In this document: in pieces, positions 43,622 through 52,188 of the stretch
How positions within the stretch are numbered: position 1 is the stretch's first letter
Layout of the letters: every line of letters begins with the position of its first letter
Position numbers and translations under genes: made by a program
NCBI GenBank assembly: GCA_965230795.1
Contig: OZ246020.1
Span: 2,790,001-2,854,000 of the forward strand
DNA: 64,000 nucleotides
Direction of reading: 5' to 3'
From: PZPK01 sp965230795
GTDB lineage: Bacteria; Pseudomonadota; Gammaproteobacteria; Pseudomonadales; Oleiphilaceae
The notes under the pieces: model-generated
The model's database searches: none
What the model saw: only the letters and a program-made list of their open reading frames with translations
What the model was told of the DNA's origin: nothing

Positions 43622-45607
43622 CTAAGCATTTTCACTGGCCAGGCCGCCGACCGGGGCTTGCGAGTTATCACGGGCAAGTTTGGCTCGATACCGTCTGTCT
43701 GCAATAGCCAGGAAGCCACCAAAGGCCATAAACAGGGAACCCAGCCAGATCCAGCGTACAAAGGGCTTGTATTGTATTCGCACTGCCCAGGCATTGCCTT
43801 CAAGCGGCTCGCCCAGTGCGATGTAAATGTCCCGAAACAAGCCAGGGTCGATGCCCGCCTCGGTCATGGGATTGTTTTGGGAAAAGTACACCCGCTTTTC
43901 CGGATGCAGCATGGCCACTTCCCTGCCATTCATTTCGACCCTGAAATGTGCCCGACTCGAGTTATAGTTGGGTCCGCGGTGCGGCTCCAGACTTTCGAAG
44001 GTAAATTGATATCCGGCCACTTCAACGCTGTCACCCGGTGCCAGGCGCACGTCGCGCTCATAGGATTCCAGCGAGACAATGGCAACACCCAGAATACACA
44101 CAGCAAAGCCGATATGGCCAAGCACCATCCCAAAATAGGCTCGCGTCAATCGACGAATCCCATACATTCGACCTTGCTGCGATGCGGATTTACGCCAGAT
44201 ATCCTGCATTGTCACCAGCACAATCCATGCAAACAGGAAACTGCCAATAAAGGCGCCCACATGAAATTCACCCAAAGACAAGGTCGGAACCACTAGCGCA
44301 CTCACCACGGCAATCACAGCGACCAGACGCAGTTGAGCGATCAGGTACGAAGGCTCCGTACGCTTCCAGCGCGATACCAGTCCGACTCCCAGCACAACCG
44401 CCAGCACCGACATCAAGGGAACAAACACCGCATTGAAATATGGCGGACCAATGGACAACTTGCCCTTACCCATAAAGTCGAGAATTAGAGGATACAGCGT
44501 GCCCAGCATCACCGTTACCCAGGCGACAACCAGCAGCACATTGTTGACCAGCAGAAAGGATTCCCGTGACAGCAGCTGATGCGAGGTACGGCTGCGAACC
44601 TCCGGAACCTTGATGGCGTAAAGCGTCAAAGAGCTGATAATCGTGATACCCAGCAGACCAAGGACAAATTGCCCGCGCGCCGGATCCGATGCAAAGGCGT
44701 GCACCGACGTCAACACGCCAGATCTGACTAAAAACGTCCCCAGGAGGCTAAGGGAGAATGCAATGATAGCCAGCAATACAGTCCAGCCTTTGAAGGCGCC
44801 ACGCTTTTCCGTCACCGCCAATGAGTGCATTAGCGCCGTACCGACAAGCCAGGGCATAAATGAGGCATTTTCTACCGGATCCCAGAACCACCAGCCACCC
44901 CAGCCGAGTTCGTAGTAAGCCCACCAGCTACCCAGAGCGATACCGAGGGTAAGAAAAGCCCAGGCAACGGTTGTCCAGGGCCGGGACCAGCGGGCCCAAG
45001 CTGCATCAAGACGCCCGCCCAAAAGAGCAGCAATAGCAAACGCAAACGCCACCGAAAAACCCACATACCCCATATAAAGCATGGGTGGGTGCACAATCAA
45101 ACCAAAGTCCTGCAACAGCGGATTCAGATCCGCCCCCTCACTCGGAAAGTTGGGCAGATAACGGTCGAAAGGATTAGAGGTCAGCAGAATGAAGGACATG
45201 AATCCAACACTGATCATGCCCATCACGGCCAGAACCCTGGCCAGCATATCAGTCGGCAACTGCTGACCGAATATCACGACCGCCAGCGTCCAGCCAGCGA
45301 GAATCAGTGCCCACAACAATAACGAACCTTCGTGTCCGCCCCAGATAGCGCTGATTTTGTACTGCAGTGGTAACAAACTGTTGGAATGATTCGCCACATA
45401 CTGAACACTGAAATCGTCTTCAACAAAGGCGACACCGAGACAGAAAAAACTGATCAGCACAAACACAAACTGTCCGGTGGCCAGACTGCGAGCAGACTGC
45501 ATCATGGCCGAATGTCCGGTCTGCGCACCCCACATGGGCAAGATGGCCTGCACAATCGCCAGTGCAAAACCCAGAATCAAAGCAAAGTGGCCTATTTCAG
45601 GAATCAT
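43622..45607 (-). CDS. ccmF: cytochrome c heme lyase subunit CcmF
   Basis: 661 aa with about 14-15 membrane helices. The WWD heme-binding signature is in GWGGWWFWDPVENASFMPWL, and the conserved histidines near HEGSLLLW and LIVHPPMLYMGYVGF are present. CcmF ligates heme from CcmE to the apocytochrome. It overlaps ccmE by four bases (ATGA), indicating coupled translation. Confidence 0.97.
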   Translation of the reverse strand: MIPEIGHFALILGFALAIVQAILPMWGAQTGHSAMMQSARSLATGQFVFVLISFFCLGVAFVEDDFSVQYVANHSNSLLPLQYKISAIWGGHEGSLLLWALILAGWTLAVVIFGQQLPTDMLARVLAVMGMISVGFMSFILLTSNPFDRYLPNFPSEGADLNPLLQDFGLIVHPPMLYMGYVGFSVAFAFAIAALLGGRLDAAWARWSRPWTTVAWAFLTLGIALGSWWAYYELGWGGWWFWDPVENASFMPWLVGTALMHSLAVTEKRGAFKGWTVLLAIIAFSLSLLGTFLVRSGVLTSVHAFASDPARGQFVLGLLGITIISSLTLYAIKVPEVRSRTSHQLLSRESFLLVNNVLLVVAWVTVMLGTLYPLILDFMGKGKLSIGPPYFNAVFVPLMSVLAVVLGVGLVSRWKRTEPSYLIAQLRLVAVIAVVSALVVPTLSLGEFHVGAFIGSFLFAWIVLVTMQDIWRKSASQQGRMYGIRRLTRAYFGMVLGHIGFAVCILGVAIVSLESYERDVRLAPGDSVEVAGYQFTFESLEPHRGPNYNSSRAHFRVEMNGREVAMLHPEKRVYFSQNNPMTEAGIDPGLFRDIYIALGEPLEGNAWAVRIQYKPFVRWIWLGSLFMAFGGFLAIADRRYRAKLARDNSQAPVGGLASENA

Positions 45608-46074
45608 GGTTTCGCTCCGTATGCATCGACACCTTTACCCTGCGCGTCATACCCCGATTTTTCGAGGGCCTCGGCCACTTCCGGCGGCATGTAATTCTCA
45701 TCATGCTTGGCGAGTACTTCATCGGCCTGGAGGACGCCGGCAGCATCTACTGCCCCAAGCGCGACGATACCCTGACCTTCACGAAACAGGTCCGGCAGAA
45801 TACCGGTAAAGCTGACGGTAATTTCAGATTGATAGTCAGTCAGGACAAAAGTCACAGCCAGACTTTCAGAATTTCTGGAAACACTGCCTTCTTTTACCAT
45901 GCCACCTGCCCTGATGCGCGCGCCCTCGGGTGCTTCCCCCGCTGCAATCTGTGTCGGGTTGTAAAACAGATTGATATTTTCCGTCAGCGCGAACATAGCC
46001 AGGCCAATGACCGTCGCAAATCCAAGGACGAGAAATAACACCAGAATCATGCGCTGTTTGCGTTTAGGATGCAT
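45604..46074 (-). CDS. ccmE: heme chaperone CcmE
   Basis: 156 aa. N-terminal membrane anchor (about 9-28), OB-fold beta domain, and the heme-binding His124 in LAKHDENYMPPEV, which forms the covalent bond to the heme vinyl group. Periplasmic. It overlaps ccmD at its start by 11 bases. Confidence 0.97.
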   Translation of the reverse strand: MHPKRKQRMILVLFLVLGFATVIGLAMFALTENINLFYNPTQIAAGEAPEGARIRAGGMVKEGSVSRNSESLAVTFVLTDYQSEITVSFTGILPDLFREGQGIVALGAVDAAGVLQADEVLAKHDENYMPPEVAEALEKSGYDAQGKGVDAYGAKP

Positions 46075-46285
46075 GAGAATTCACCTCCGGCTTATCCGAG
46101 GAATTCCCATTGCTCAAGTGTTCACGGCGCATGCGTTGCTGTAATTCCCTGATCAGATTGCGTCGTTGTAAGCCCGGCGCAATCAGGTTCATGGTCAGGA
46201 TGAGCAGAGCGACGCCGTAACATAGCCAGACATATAAACCATGCCCTCCCATATCCAGGAAGGCTGCAAAGTTCTCAAACTGCAT
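46064..46285 (-). CDS. ccmD: heme exporter protein CcmD
   Basis: 73 aa with one membrane helix. MGGHGLYVWLCYGVALLILTMN is the CcmD signature, followed by a basic cytoplasmic tail (RRNLIRELQQRMRREHL). CcmD helps release holo-CcmE from the CcmABC complex. It overlaps ccmC by 11 bases. Confidence 0.96.
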   Translation of the reverse strand: MQFENFAAFLDMGGHGLYVWLCYGVALLILTMNLIAPGLQRRNLIRELQQRMRREHLSNGNSSDKPEVNSHAS

Positions 46286-47030
46286 TGGGTGAGTCCTCTT
46301 GCAATAATTTGCGTACCCATTTGGTACGACGTTCCCGCATCAGAATTTCATTGCGCACGCGCATGAAGACCACAGCGGCGAAAAAGCAGTAAATGCCGAT
46401 GACCATGATCAGCAGCGGAATCCACATTTCCGGCACCATGGCTGGTTTCTCAGTTAACTTGAACGTGGCAGGCTGGTGCAGGGTATGCCACCACTCAACC
46501 GAATATTTGATAATGGGGATATTCACTACGCCGACCAAAACCAGAATTGCGGTGGCACGTGCGGCCAGATCAGCATCTTCCAGTGCGGCTCGAAGTGCCA
46601 TCACTCCGAAATAGAGAAACAAAAGGACCAGCATGGATGTCAGACGCGCATCCCAGACCCACCAGGTGCCCCAGGTGGGTTTGCCCCACACTGCGCCCGT
46701 AAACAGTGCCAGAAAAGTAAAGGACGCACCAATTGGCGCCGCTGCCGCTATGAACAGGTCAGTGATTTTCATCTTCCATACCAGACCGACGAAAGCTGCT
46801 GCCGCCATCATCATGTAACAGGACTGGGCAAGAATTGCGGTGGGAACATGAATATAAATAATGCGAAAGCTATTGCCCTGCTGATAGTCTTCCGGCGCGA
46901 AGGCCAGTCCCCATACAGTCCCGACCAAAAGAAGCGCTAATCCGGGCCATAAAAACCAGGCTTGGTATTTGAGGGAAATGTCATAAAACCACTTGGGCGA
47001 GCCAAGCTTGTGAAAGAAGGTCCACTTCAT
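46275..47030 (-). CDS. ccmC: heme exporter protein CcmC
   Basis: 251 aa, six membrane helices. The tryptophan-rich heme-handling motif is WGKPTWGTWWVWDARLTS, flanked by conserved histidines (IIYIHVPTA and VEWWHTLHQPA). It loads heme onto CcmE. A 67-bp gap separates it from ccmB, the largest spacing in the operon. Confidence 0.97.
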   Translation of the reverse strand: MKWTFFHKLGSPKWFYDISLKYQAWFLWPGLALLLVGTVWGLAFAPEDYQQGNSFRIIYIHVPTAILAQSCYMMMAAAAFVGLVWKMKITDLFIAAAAPIGASFTFLALFTGAVWGKPTWGTWWVWDARLTSMLVLLFLYFGVMALRAALEDADLAARATAILVLVGVVNIPIIKYSVEWWHTLHQPATFKLTEKPAMVPEMWIPLLIMVIGIYCFFAAVVFMRVRNEILMRERRTKWVRKLLQEDSPNAV

Positions 47031-47097
47031 TGAATTGCTAATAACCTGTCGCTAACCGTTGTCATCATTCTGTGCAATGAAAAAACGATGCCATGTC

Positions 47098-47805
47098 CTA
47101 GTTTGAAACACTCATGCGCACTGCGGCTGCCGTCGCGAAAGGAGCCAGGGTAACAGCAAGTGCCAACAGGGCTCCCATAATGGCCAGATGCCCTGAAATT
47201 GATAAGCCTTGCGACGCGGCCTGTACAGCTCCTGTACCGAATATGAGGACCGGAACGGTCAAAGGTAACACCAGCAGGGATATCAAAATCCCACCGCCAC
47301 GCAAGCTTACAGTCAATGCCGCACCAATACCACCAATTAGGCTGATTACCGGAGTACCGATAAGCAGAGTCAGCACCAAAATCGGAATCTGGGCCGCATC
47401 CAGATTCATCATCACTGCCAGCAGCGGAGACAGCATGATCAGGGGGACACCCGTGACCAGCCAATGGGCAAAGTTCTTGACGAGTACCAGCAGATACAGA
47501 GGTTGGCCACTCAACACCAATTGTTCCAAAGCGCCATCTTCGTAATCCGATTGAAACAGAATATCCAACGACAACATGGTGGCTAACAAGGCTGCCACCC
47601 AGACAACTCCTGCGGCGGCCTCCCTGAGAAATGCGGCATCGGGACTAACCCCGAGCGGAAACATCACAATGACGATGGTGAAAAAAACCAGTGGATTGGT
47701 CAGCTCCTGACGTTTACGAACCGCCAGCAACAATTCTCGACGCAACAGCGTGAGCAAGACTGAACGCAAGCCGTGTTCGCTCTGATCAACTGTGCTTTGA
47801 TTCAT
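47098..47805 (-). CDS. ccmB: heme exporter permease CcmB
   Basis: 235 aa, six hydrophobic segments. The family signature FFTIVIVMFPLGVSPDAAFLREAAAGVVWVAALLATMLSLDILFQSDYEDGALEQL is intact. It pairs with the CcmA ATPase. Its start overlaps ccmA by four bases. The N-terminus is about 12 residues longer than in E. coli. Confidence 0.96.
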   Translation of the reverse strand: MNQSTVDQSEHGLRSVLLTLLRRELLLAVRKRQELTNPLVFFTIVIVMFPLGVSPDAAFLREAAAGVVWVAALLATMLSLDILFQSDYEDGALEQLVLSGQPLYLLVLVKNFAHWLVTGVPLIMLSPLLAVMMNLDAAQIPILVLTLLIGTPVISLIGGIGAALTVSLRGGGILISLLVLPLTVPVLIFGTGAVQAASQGLSISGHLAIMGALLALAVTLAPFATAAAVRMSVSN

Positions 47806-48431
47806 GGACGCCCTGCCCCCAACTGCACAGTCACTACGGATTCAATCTGCAGGGCATGATGAGTCGTCAAAACGATCGCTCTGCCCTGCTCTGCTTGCTG
47901 ACTCAAGTAGTTTTCAAACCAAAGCACGCCTTGATGGTCGATGGCGGTAAACATTTCGTCCAATAACCAAATCGTTGCTTCTGATAAAAACAGACGCGCC
48001 AGGGCAATGCGTCGTTGCTGCCCTGCTGACAGATTTCTGCTGGGGCTGTGCTCGAAGCCGGATAAGCCAACCCGCTCAAGTGCCTGCATCAATTCACGAT
48101 CATTCACTGCACGGTGTAAACCCACCATAAAACGCAGATTTTCCAGAGGCGTTAGGCTTGCTTTGACGCCTGAGCGGTGACCCAGATACAGCACATCCCG
48201 ACGGAACGAAGCAGTGTGATCATCCCTATCCTGTCCACGCCAGTCGACCTGTCCCTCATAGGACATAAACAGCCCGCTCAGAATCCTCAGCAAGGTAGAC
48301 TTGCCACTGCCATTAGGCCCCGCCAACTGAATGATATCGCCAGCGTTGAGACTCAAATCCAGTCCGCGAAACAGACAACGATCATCTCGTTCACAACTCA
48401 GGTTTTTCGCTTCCAGGAGGGGCTGACCCAT
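47802..48431 (-). CDS. ccmA: heme exporter ATP-binding protein CcmA
   Basis: 209 aa from ATG at 48431 (MGQPLLEAKNLSCERDDRCLF); the frame opens at 48545 but the extra 38 residues do not fit the family. Walker A GPNGSGKST, signature LSAGQQRRIALARLF, Walker B IWLLDEMFTAID (Met in place of the usual Pro/Gly region, as is common in CcmA) and H-loop TTHHAL. ATP hydrolysis by CcmAB drives release of holo-CcmE. It is the first gene of the nine-gene ccm operon. Confidence 0.96.
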   Translation of the reverse strand: MGQPLLEAKNLSCERDDRCLFRGLDLSLNAGDIIQLAGPNGSGKSTLLRILSGLFMSYEGQVDWRGQDRDDHTASFRRDVLYLGHRSGVKASLTPLENLRFMVGLHRAVNDRELMQALERVGLSGFEHSPSRNLSAGQQRRIALARLFLSEATIWLLDEMFTAIDHQGVLWFENYLSQQAEQGRAIVLTTHHALQIESVVTVQLGAGRP

Positions 48432-48663
48432 AATGTCTCGTTTCGCTTCGTTCTCTTGGTTGGTTAGCCAGGTTCGACCAACGCGGAAGGCGACATTATA
48501 ACGGCTGAAAGAAATACTGAAATATGCCAAGCCCAAGTTATTCACGCGCTATAACGCTGAGCATCCGTTTCGCGTCTCCACGCAAGGTTCCCGAACAAGT
48601 ATTTCCTGCTTGCTGCGTTCTGACGGCAACTTGGCAAGCGAACAAAAGCTGATAGTCTTAAAG

Positions 48664-48675
48664 AACATGCATGTT
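48664..48675. promoter_or_regulatory. palindrome upstream of the sugar-type binding protein gene
   Basis: AACATGCATGTT, a perfect 12-bp palindrome 34 bp before the ATG at 48709. A regulatory function is speculative. Confidence 0.25.
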
Positions 48676-48708
48676 TTTCATGAACGTCCAAATCCTATGT
48701 AGACACGA

Positions 48709-49983
48709 ATGGCACTTAATTACTCAACGATAAAAATAAGAAAACTTCTGTACCTGTTGCTGCCGAGTATATTCTCGCTTGCTGCAAATGCCGGCTCGCT
48801 GGTCATTGCAGCAAACCCGGTGGATGGCAAACAACGAACAGCCTTCAACATCCAGATCGACACATTCAAACGCGCCCACCCGGACATTCAAGTAACCCTG
48901 AAGATTCAGGAGCACGAAAACTACAAGCGCTATATTCGCTCGAATCTGGAAAAATCGGCACCAATAGCCGACGTCATTTACTGGTTCGGTGGCGCTTCAT
49001 TACGCGATTTCGCCGCCAAAGGCTGGATCCAGGACCTCAGCGAACTCTGGCAGGAACAGGGCTGGCAAGATAGCTTTACCCCTGCGGCCAAGGATGCGGC
49101 CAGCTTTGATGCAGGTCAGTACGGCCTCCCCCTCTATTACTACCACTGGGGTATCTATTACCGCATTTCTGTGTTCAAGAAGCTTGGGTTGAAGCCGCCC
49201 GGTACCTGGAAGGAAATGATACGGGTGAGTCAGAAACTCAAGGAAAGTGGCGTCACTCCCTTTACCATGGGAAACAAAAATCATTGGCCGGCTGCGGGCT
49301 GGTTCGACTATTTAAATCTGCGTATCAATGGACTGAATTACCACCGCAGGCTACTGCAAGGCTGCATTCCTTTTACTGATAGCGGTGTAGAGGAAATCTT
49401 CAACACCTGGCAGAGAATGCTTCAGGCAGGCTTCGTTATTCCCGATAGTGGAGAGCTGGATTGGCGGGCGGCATTGCCCTACCTATACCATGGCAAGGCC
49501 GCAATGATCTTGATGGGAAATTTTTTCCTCAATTCGGTACCAGAAAAAATACTGGACGATATCGGCTTCTTTCCCTTCCCTGAGATAAACCCCGATATCC
49601 CTCTATACGAGAACGCGCCCACTGATGTTTTACTTATGGCCAGCACTGCGAAAAACCGTGCAGAGGCTGAAACTTTCCTGCGTTTCATGGCGCGCCCGGA
49701 TGTACAGGCGGCCTCGGCTGCGGACCTGGAAATGATTCCAACCCATCGTGGTGCAACACTGACTGACAACAGGCATATCGGCGAAGGCGCCAGGCTGTTG
49801 GCCTCGGCACAAGGCCTGGCTCAGTTCTTTGATCGCGACACGCCTCCTGAATTTGTTGAAAAGGCGTTACCCATATTCAGCCGTTTTGTGGCAAATCCTT
49901 TTGCCCTCAACATTACAATCAGCCAGCTGGAGCAGGCCAGACAGGAAGTCTGGCCGGAGACATCAACTCACTGTTCGCAATAA
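48709..49983 (+). CDS. extracellular solute-binding protein, family 1 (carbohydrate type)
   Basis: 424 aa. Signal peptide to about residue 28 (LLPSIFSLAANAG). The family 1 fold is shown by FNIQIDTFKRAHPDIQVTLKIQEHENYKRYIRSNL, ADVIYWFGGASLRDFAAKGWIQDLSELW, YGLPLYYYHWGIYYRISVFKKLGLKPPGTWKEMIR and AAMILMGNFFL. Such proteins deliver sugars or oligosaccharides to ABC importers, but no permease or ATPase is here. It may instead serve a sensor or a distant transporter. It is convergent with the flavin oxidoreductase gene, with 13 bp between stops. Confidence 0.88.
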   Translation: MALNYSTIKIRKLLYLLLPSIFSLAANAGSLVIAANPVDGKQRTAFNIQIDTFKRAHPDIQVTLKIQEHENYKRYIRSNLEKSAPIADVIYWFGGASLRDFAAKGWIQDLSELWQEQGWQDSFTPAAKDAASFDAGQYGLPLYYYHWGIYYRISVFKKLGLKPPGTWKEMIRVSQKLKESGVTPFTMGNKNHWPAAGWFDYLNLRINGLNYHRRLLQGCIPFTDSGVEEIFNTWQRMLQAGFVIPDSGELDWRAALPYLYHGKAAMILMGNFFLNSVPEKILDDIGFFPFPEINPDIPLYENAPTDVLLMASTAKNRAEAETFLRFMARPDVQAASAADLEMIPTHRGATLTDNRHIGEGARLLASAQGLAQFFDRDTPPEFVEKALPIFSRFVANPFALNITISQLEQARQEVWPETSTHCSQ

Positions 49984-49996
49984 AGCGCAACTGGCA

Positions 49997-51229
49997 TCAC
50001 GCGCGTCGCTGACGGAAGGCGTGCATACCCATTCCACCCAGCGTCTGAAATACGGAACTCCAGGCACTTTGGTTGGGACGGGTCTCTTTTCCCTTTGCCA
50101 TTCGCGCTAACTGCGCTTCATACCAGGTGATGTCCAACATCGTCATTTTGTCGACAGCCTTGAGGCCCGTGGTGGGGTTCTTCATTACGATACGATGGTC
50201 ACGATCAGAAAGAATGCGATTGGGCAAATCCGGCTCAACCGCCAAGGGGCGTGCCAGGCCAATCATATCTGTCGCACCGGAAGCCAGCGCATCGGCCATG
50301 GCCTGCCCGGAACGGAAACCTCCGGTTACTACTAAAGGCGTTTTGACCAGGCGCCGGATTTCCTCGGCATATTCCAGAAAATAGGCTTCGCGCTTCAGGG
50401 TCGACTGTTTAACTTTGTGGCCCACCATACTCGGACTCTCATAGGTGCCGCCCGATACTTCGATCAGATCTATTCCTAATGCTTCCAGTTCCTTGACCAC
50501 CTCCATGGATTCTTCATGCGTAAAGCCCCCTTTCATGTAGTCTGCTGAATTGAGCTTAATTCCTACCGGATAGTCGTCGCCCACCGCTTCGCGGATGGCC
50601 CGATACACCTCTTTGACAAACTTCATACGCTTTTCAAGGCTGCCGCCCCAGGCGTCCGTCCGCTTGTTGTGACGCTCCGATAAAAACTGGCTCACCAGAT
50701 AACCATGAGCACCGTGGATCTGTACACCATCAAAGCCGCTTGCTTTGGCCAGTGTTGCGGCCGTTGCGAAGCGTTTAATGATTACCAGTATCTCGGATTC
50801 ACTCAGCTCCTTGGGTTCATTAAAGATCGCTTCCAAACCAGCTTCCAAAGGAATCGCCGAAGGCGCGACCGGCTTTTTATTGAGAAACTTTGGAATCTGT
50901 TTTCCCGGATGATTCAGTTGCATCCAAACCTGTGCGCCGCCACTTTGCGCCGCAGTGGCCCAACGCCGAAACGCATCCAGATTGCTTTTTTCATCCAGCA
51001 CGACGTTTTTGGGTTCGCCCAGCGCATTGCGATCGACCATGACATTGCCAGTGACCAGCAGACCGGTTCCACCTTTAGACCAGGTTTCGTAGAGTTTTGC
51101 CAGTCCGGCTGTTGGATCATGATTTTTGTCACCCAACTGCTCACTCATGGCCGATTTAAAAAAGCGGTTTTTCACCACAACACCCTGCTTGATTTCAAAC
51201 TGGCTCGCCAGATCGCTTGGATTTGTCAT
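49997..51229 (-). CDS. NADH:flavin oxidoreductase / Old Yellow Enzyme family
   Basis: 410 aa from ATG at 51229 (GGAGAG upstream). FMN-dependent TIM barrel: VVKNRFFKSAMSEQL at the start, WMQLNHPGKQ, catalytic-region VQIHGAHGYLVSQFLSERHNKRTDAWGGSLEKRMKFVKEV (the two His bind the substrate), and VVTGGFRSGQAMADAL for phosphate binding. These enzymes reduce electrophilic alkenes, nitro compounds or quinones. Length is longer than NemA (about 365 aa). It is preceded by a palindrome that matches the NemR-like site of the gene next to it, so it should be induced by electrophiles. Confidence 0.92.
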   Translation of the reverse strand: MTNPSDLASQFEIKQGVVVKNRFFKSAMSEQLGDKNHDPTAGLAKLYETWSKGGTGLLVTGNVMVDRNALGEPKNVVLDEKSNLDAFRRWATAAQSGGAQVWMQLNHPGKQIPKFLNKKPVAPSAIPLEAGLEAIFNEPKELSESEILVIIKRFATAATLAKASGFDGVQIHGAHGYLVSQFLSERHNKRTDAWGGSLEKRMKFVKEVYRAIREAVGDDYPVGIKLNSADYMKGGFTHEESMEVVKELEALGIDLIEVSGGTYESPSMVGHKVKQSTLKREAYFLEYAEEIRRLVKTPLVVTGGFRSGQAMADALASGATDMIGLARPLAVEPDLPNRILSDRDHRIVMKNPTTGLKAVDKMTMLDITWYEAQLARMAKGKETRPNQSAWSSVFQTLGGMGMHAFRQRRA

Positions 51230-51275
51230 TATTTCTCTCCTCATAGTTTGCCGGGGAATTTCGAACCCGACATAT

Positions 51276-51290
51276 TAGACCGGTCGTCTA
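51276..51290. promoter_or_regulatory. operator of the flavin oxidoreductase gene
   Basis: TAGAC cggtc GTCTA, five-base arms. A TAATAT -10 element lies within it or just downstream on the minus strand. The core GACCGGTCGTCT recurs at 51927-51938 before the TetR gene. Confidence 0.7.
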
Positions 51291-51315
51291 TTAATTAGGT
51301 AAATTTTTTTACGCC

Positions 51316-51912
51316 TCAGGCTCTGAAAAACTTCTCCAACATCAGCTCCAGACTGCGACGCAAACTCTTGGTATTGCCATCTATCTTCATTCTGAGAATT
51401 CCACCTTCCCAGGTATTCCAAAACACATCCGCTAACTCTTCGGCATCCAGATCCAAACGCACTGAGCCTTCGGTTTGCCCTTTTTTAAGCAGGGCTACAA
51501 TCCTCGGTTTCCATATGGCGAGCGTACCCTGCATCGCCTCCCGACACAGCTGACTGGAACCGCCAATTTCTGCGGCCATGTTCCCCACCAGACAGCCCTT
51601 GTGACAACCCTGGGCCTCAAACTGGACGATCATGGCCTCATAGACCTTTCGTATCATGACCAGAGGCTCATCGGAACTGGAAGCCAGATAATTTTCGAAT
51701 TGCTCCAGCAGAGACCGGGTGTAGGACTCGATAATCTCCGCGGCAAACTGCTCCTTACTCTGGAAATAGTTATAAAAAGAACCCTTGGGTACTTTTACCG
51801 TATCCAGAATCAGTTTCAGTCCGGTACCGTGATAACCATGCTCGGAAAGCAGTTCGATGCCCTGCTCAATCAAGGATTCACGGGTATGTTCACTTCGTCT
51901 TGGTCTAGCCAT
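51316..51912 (-). CDS. TetR-family regulator, NemR-like
   Basis: 198 aa from ATG at 51912 (MARPRRSEHTRESLIEQGIELLSEHGYHGTGLKLILDTVKVPKGSFYNYFQSKEQF, an orthodox TetR helix-turn-helix); the frame opens 36 bp upstream inside the promoter. The ligand domain has GCHKGCLVGNMAAEIGGSSQLCREAM, matching the NemR region whose Cys senses electrophiles and reactive chlorine. It lies just upstream of the flavin oxidoreductase on the same strand (86 bp between), both with the same operator core, so it probably represses itself and the oxidoreductase. Confidence 0.9.
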   Translation of the reverse strand: MARPRRSEHTRESLIEQGIELLSEHGYHGTGLKLILDTVKVPKGSFYNYFQSKEQFAAEIIESYTRSLLEQFENYLASSSDEPLVMIRKVYEAMIVQFEAQGCHKGCLVGNMAAEIGGSSQLCREAMQGTLAIWKPRIVALLKKGQTEGSVRLDLDAEELADVFWNTWEGGILRMKIDGNTKSLRRSLELMLEKFFRA

Positions 51913-51919
51913 GTCGTGT

Positions 51920-51948
51920 ATTATATGACCGGTCGTCTTGGAATACAA
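51920..51948 (-). promoter_or_regulatory. promoter and operator of the NemR-like gene (predicted leaderless)
   Basis: Minus-strand -10 TATAAT at 51925-51920; -35-like TTGTAT at 51948-51943 with 17-bp spacer. The operator core GACCGGTCGTCT (51927-51938 on the plus strand) fills the spacer. With normal -10 to +1 distance, transcription would start at about 51912-51914, the ATG itself. Confidence 0.55.
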
Positions 51949-51950
51949 GA

Positions 51951-52041
51951 GGGAGTCGGGAGTCGGGAGTCGGGAGTCGGGAGTCGGGAGTCGGGAGTCG
52001 GGAGTCGGGAGTCGGGAGTCGGGAGTCGGGAGTCGGGAGTC
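51951..52041. repeat. heptanucleotide tandem array, (GGGAGTC)x13
   Basis: Thirteen perfect 7-bp units directly upstream of the NemR-like promoter. It continues without phase break into a second array. Confidence 0.98.
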
Positions 52042-52117
52042 GTCTGTCGTCTGTCGTCTGTCGTCTGTCGTCTGTCGTCTGTCGTCTGTCGTCTGTCGTC
52101 TGTCGTCTGTCGTCTGA
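52042..52117. repeat. heptanucleotide tandem array, (GTCTGTC)x10
   Basis: Ten perfect units plus one changed unit (GTCTGAC). The two arrays share the frame G-N3-GTC, with N3 = GGA then TCT. Every unit junction contains GTCGTCT, the right half of the adjacent operator core. Confidence 0.98.
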
Positions 52118-52137
52118 CATTCTCCCCTGCCACAACG

Positions 52138-52166
52138 AAAAACAGCCCTGTAGAGGGCTGTTTTTT
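52138..52166. terminator. bidirectional intrinsic terminator
   Basis: AACAGCCCT/AGGGCTGTT nine-base stem with GTAG loop, flanked by A run on the left (52138-52142) and T run on the right (52161-52166). It ends the AdeT-like gene on the minus strand. Confidence 0.9.
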
Positions 52167-52188
52167 GTTTTCAAACCAGGCTGTTTGC

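Noticed and set aside
51951..52117. coding repeats (RRQTTDD or GSRESGV peptides) read through the arrays
   Set aside because: Period 7 cycles through all frames and the array lies upstream of a promoter; the peptides are artefacts of open frames in a tandem repeat.
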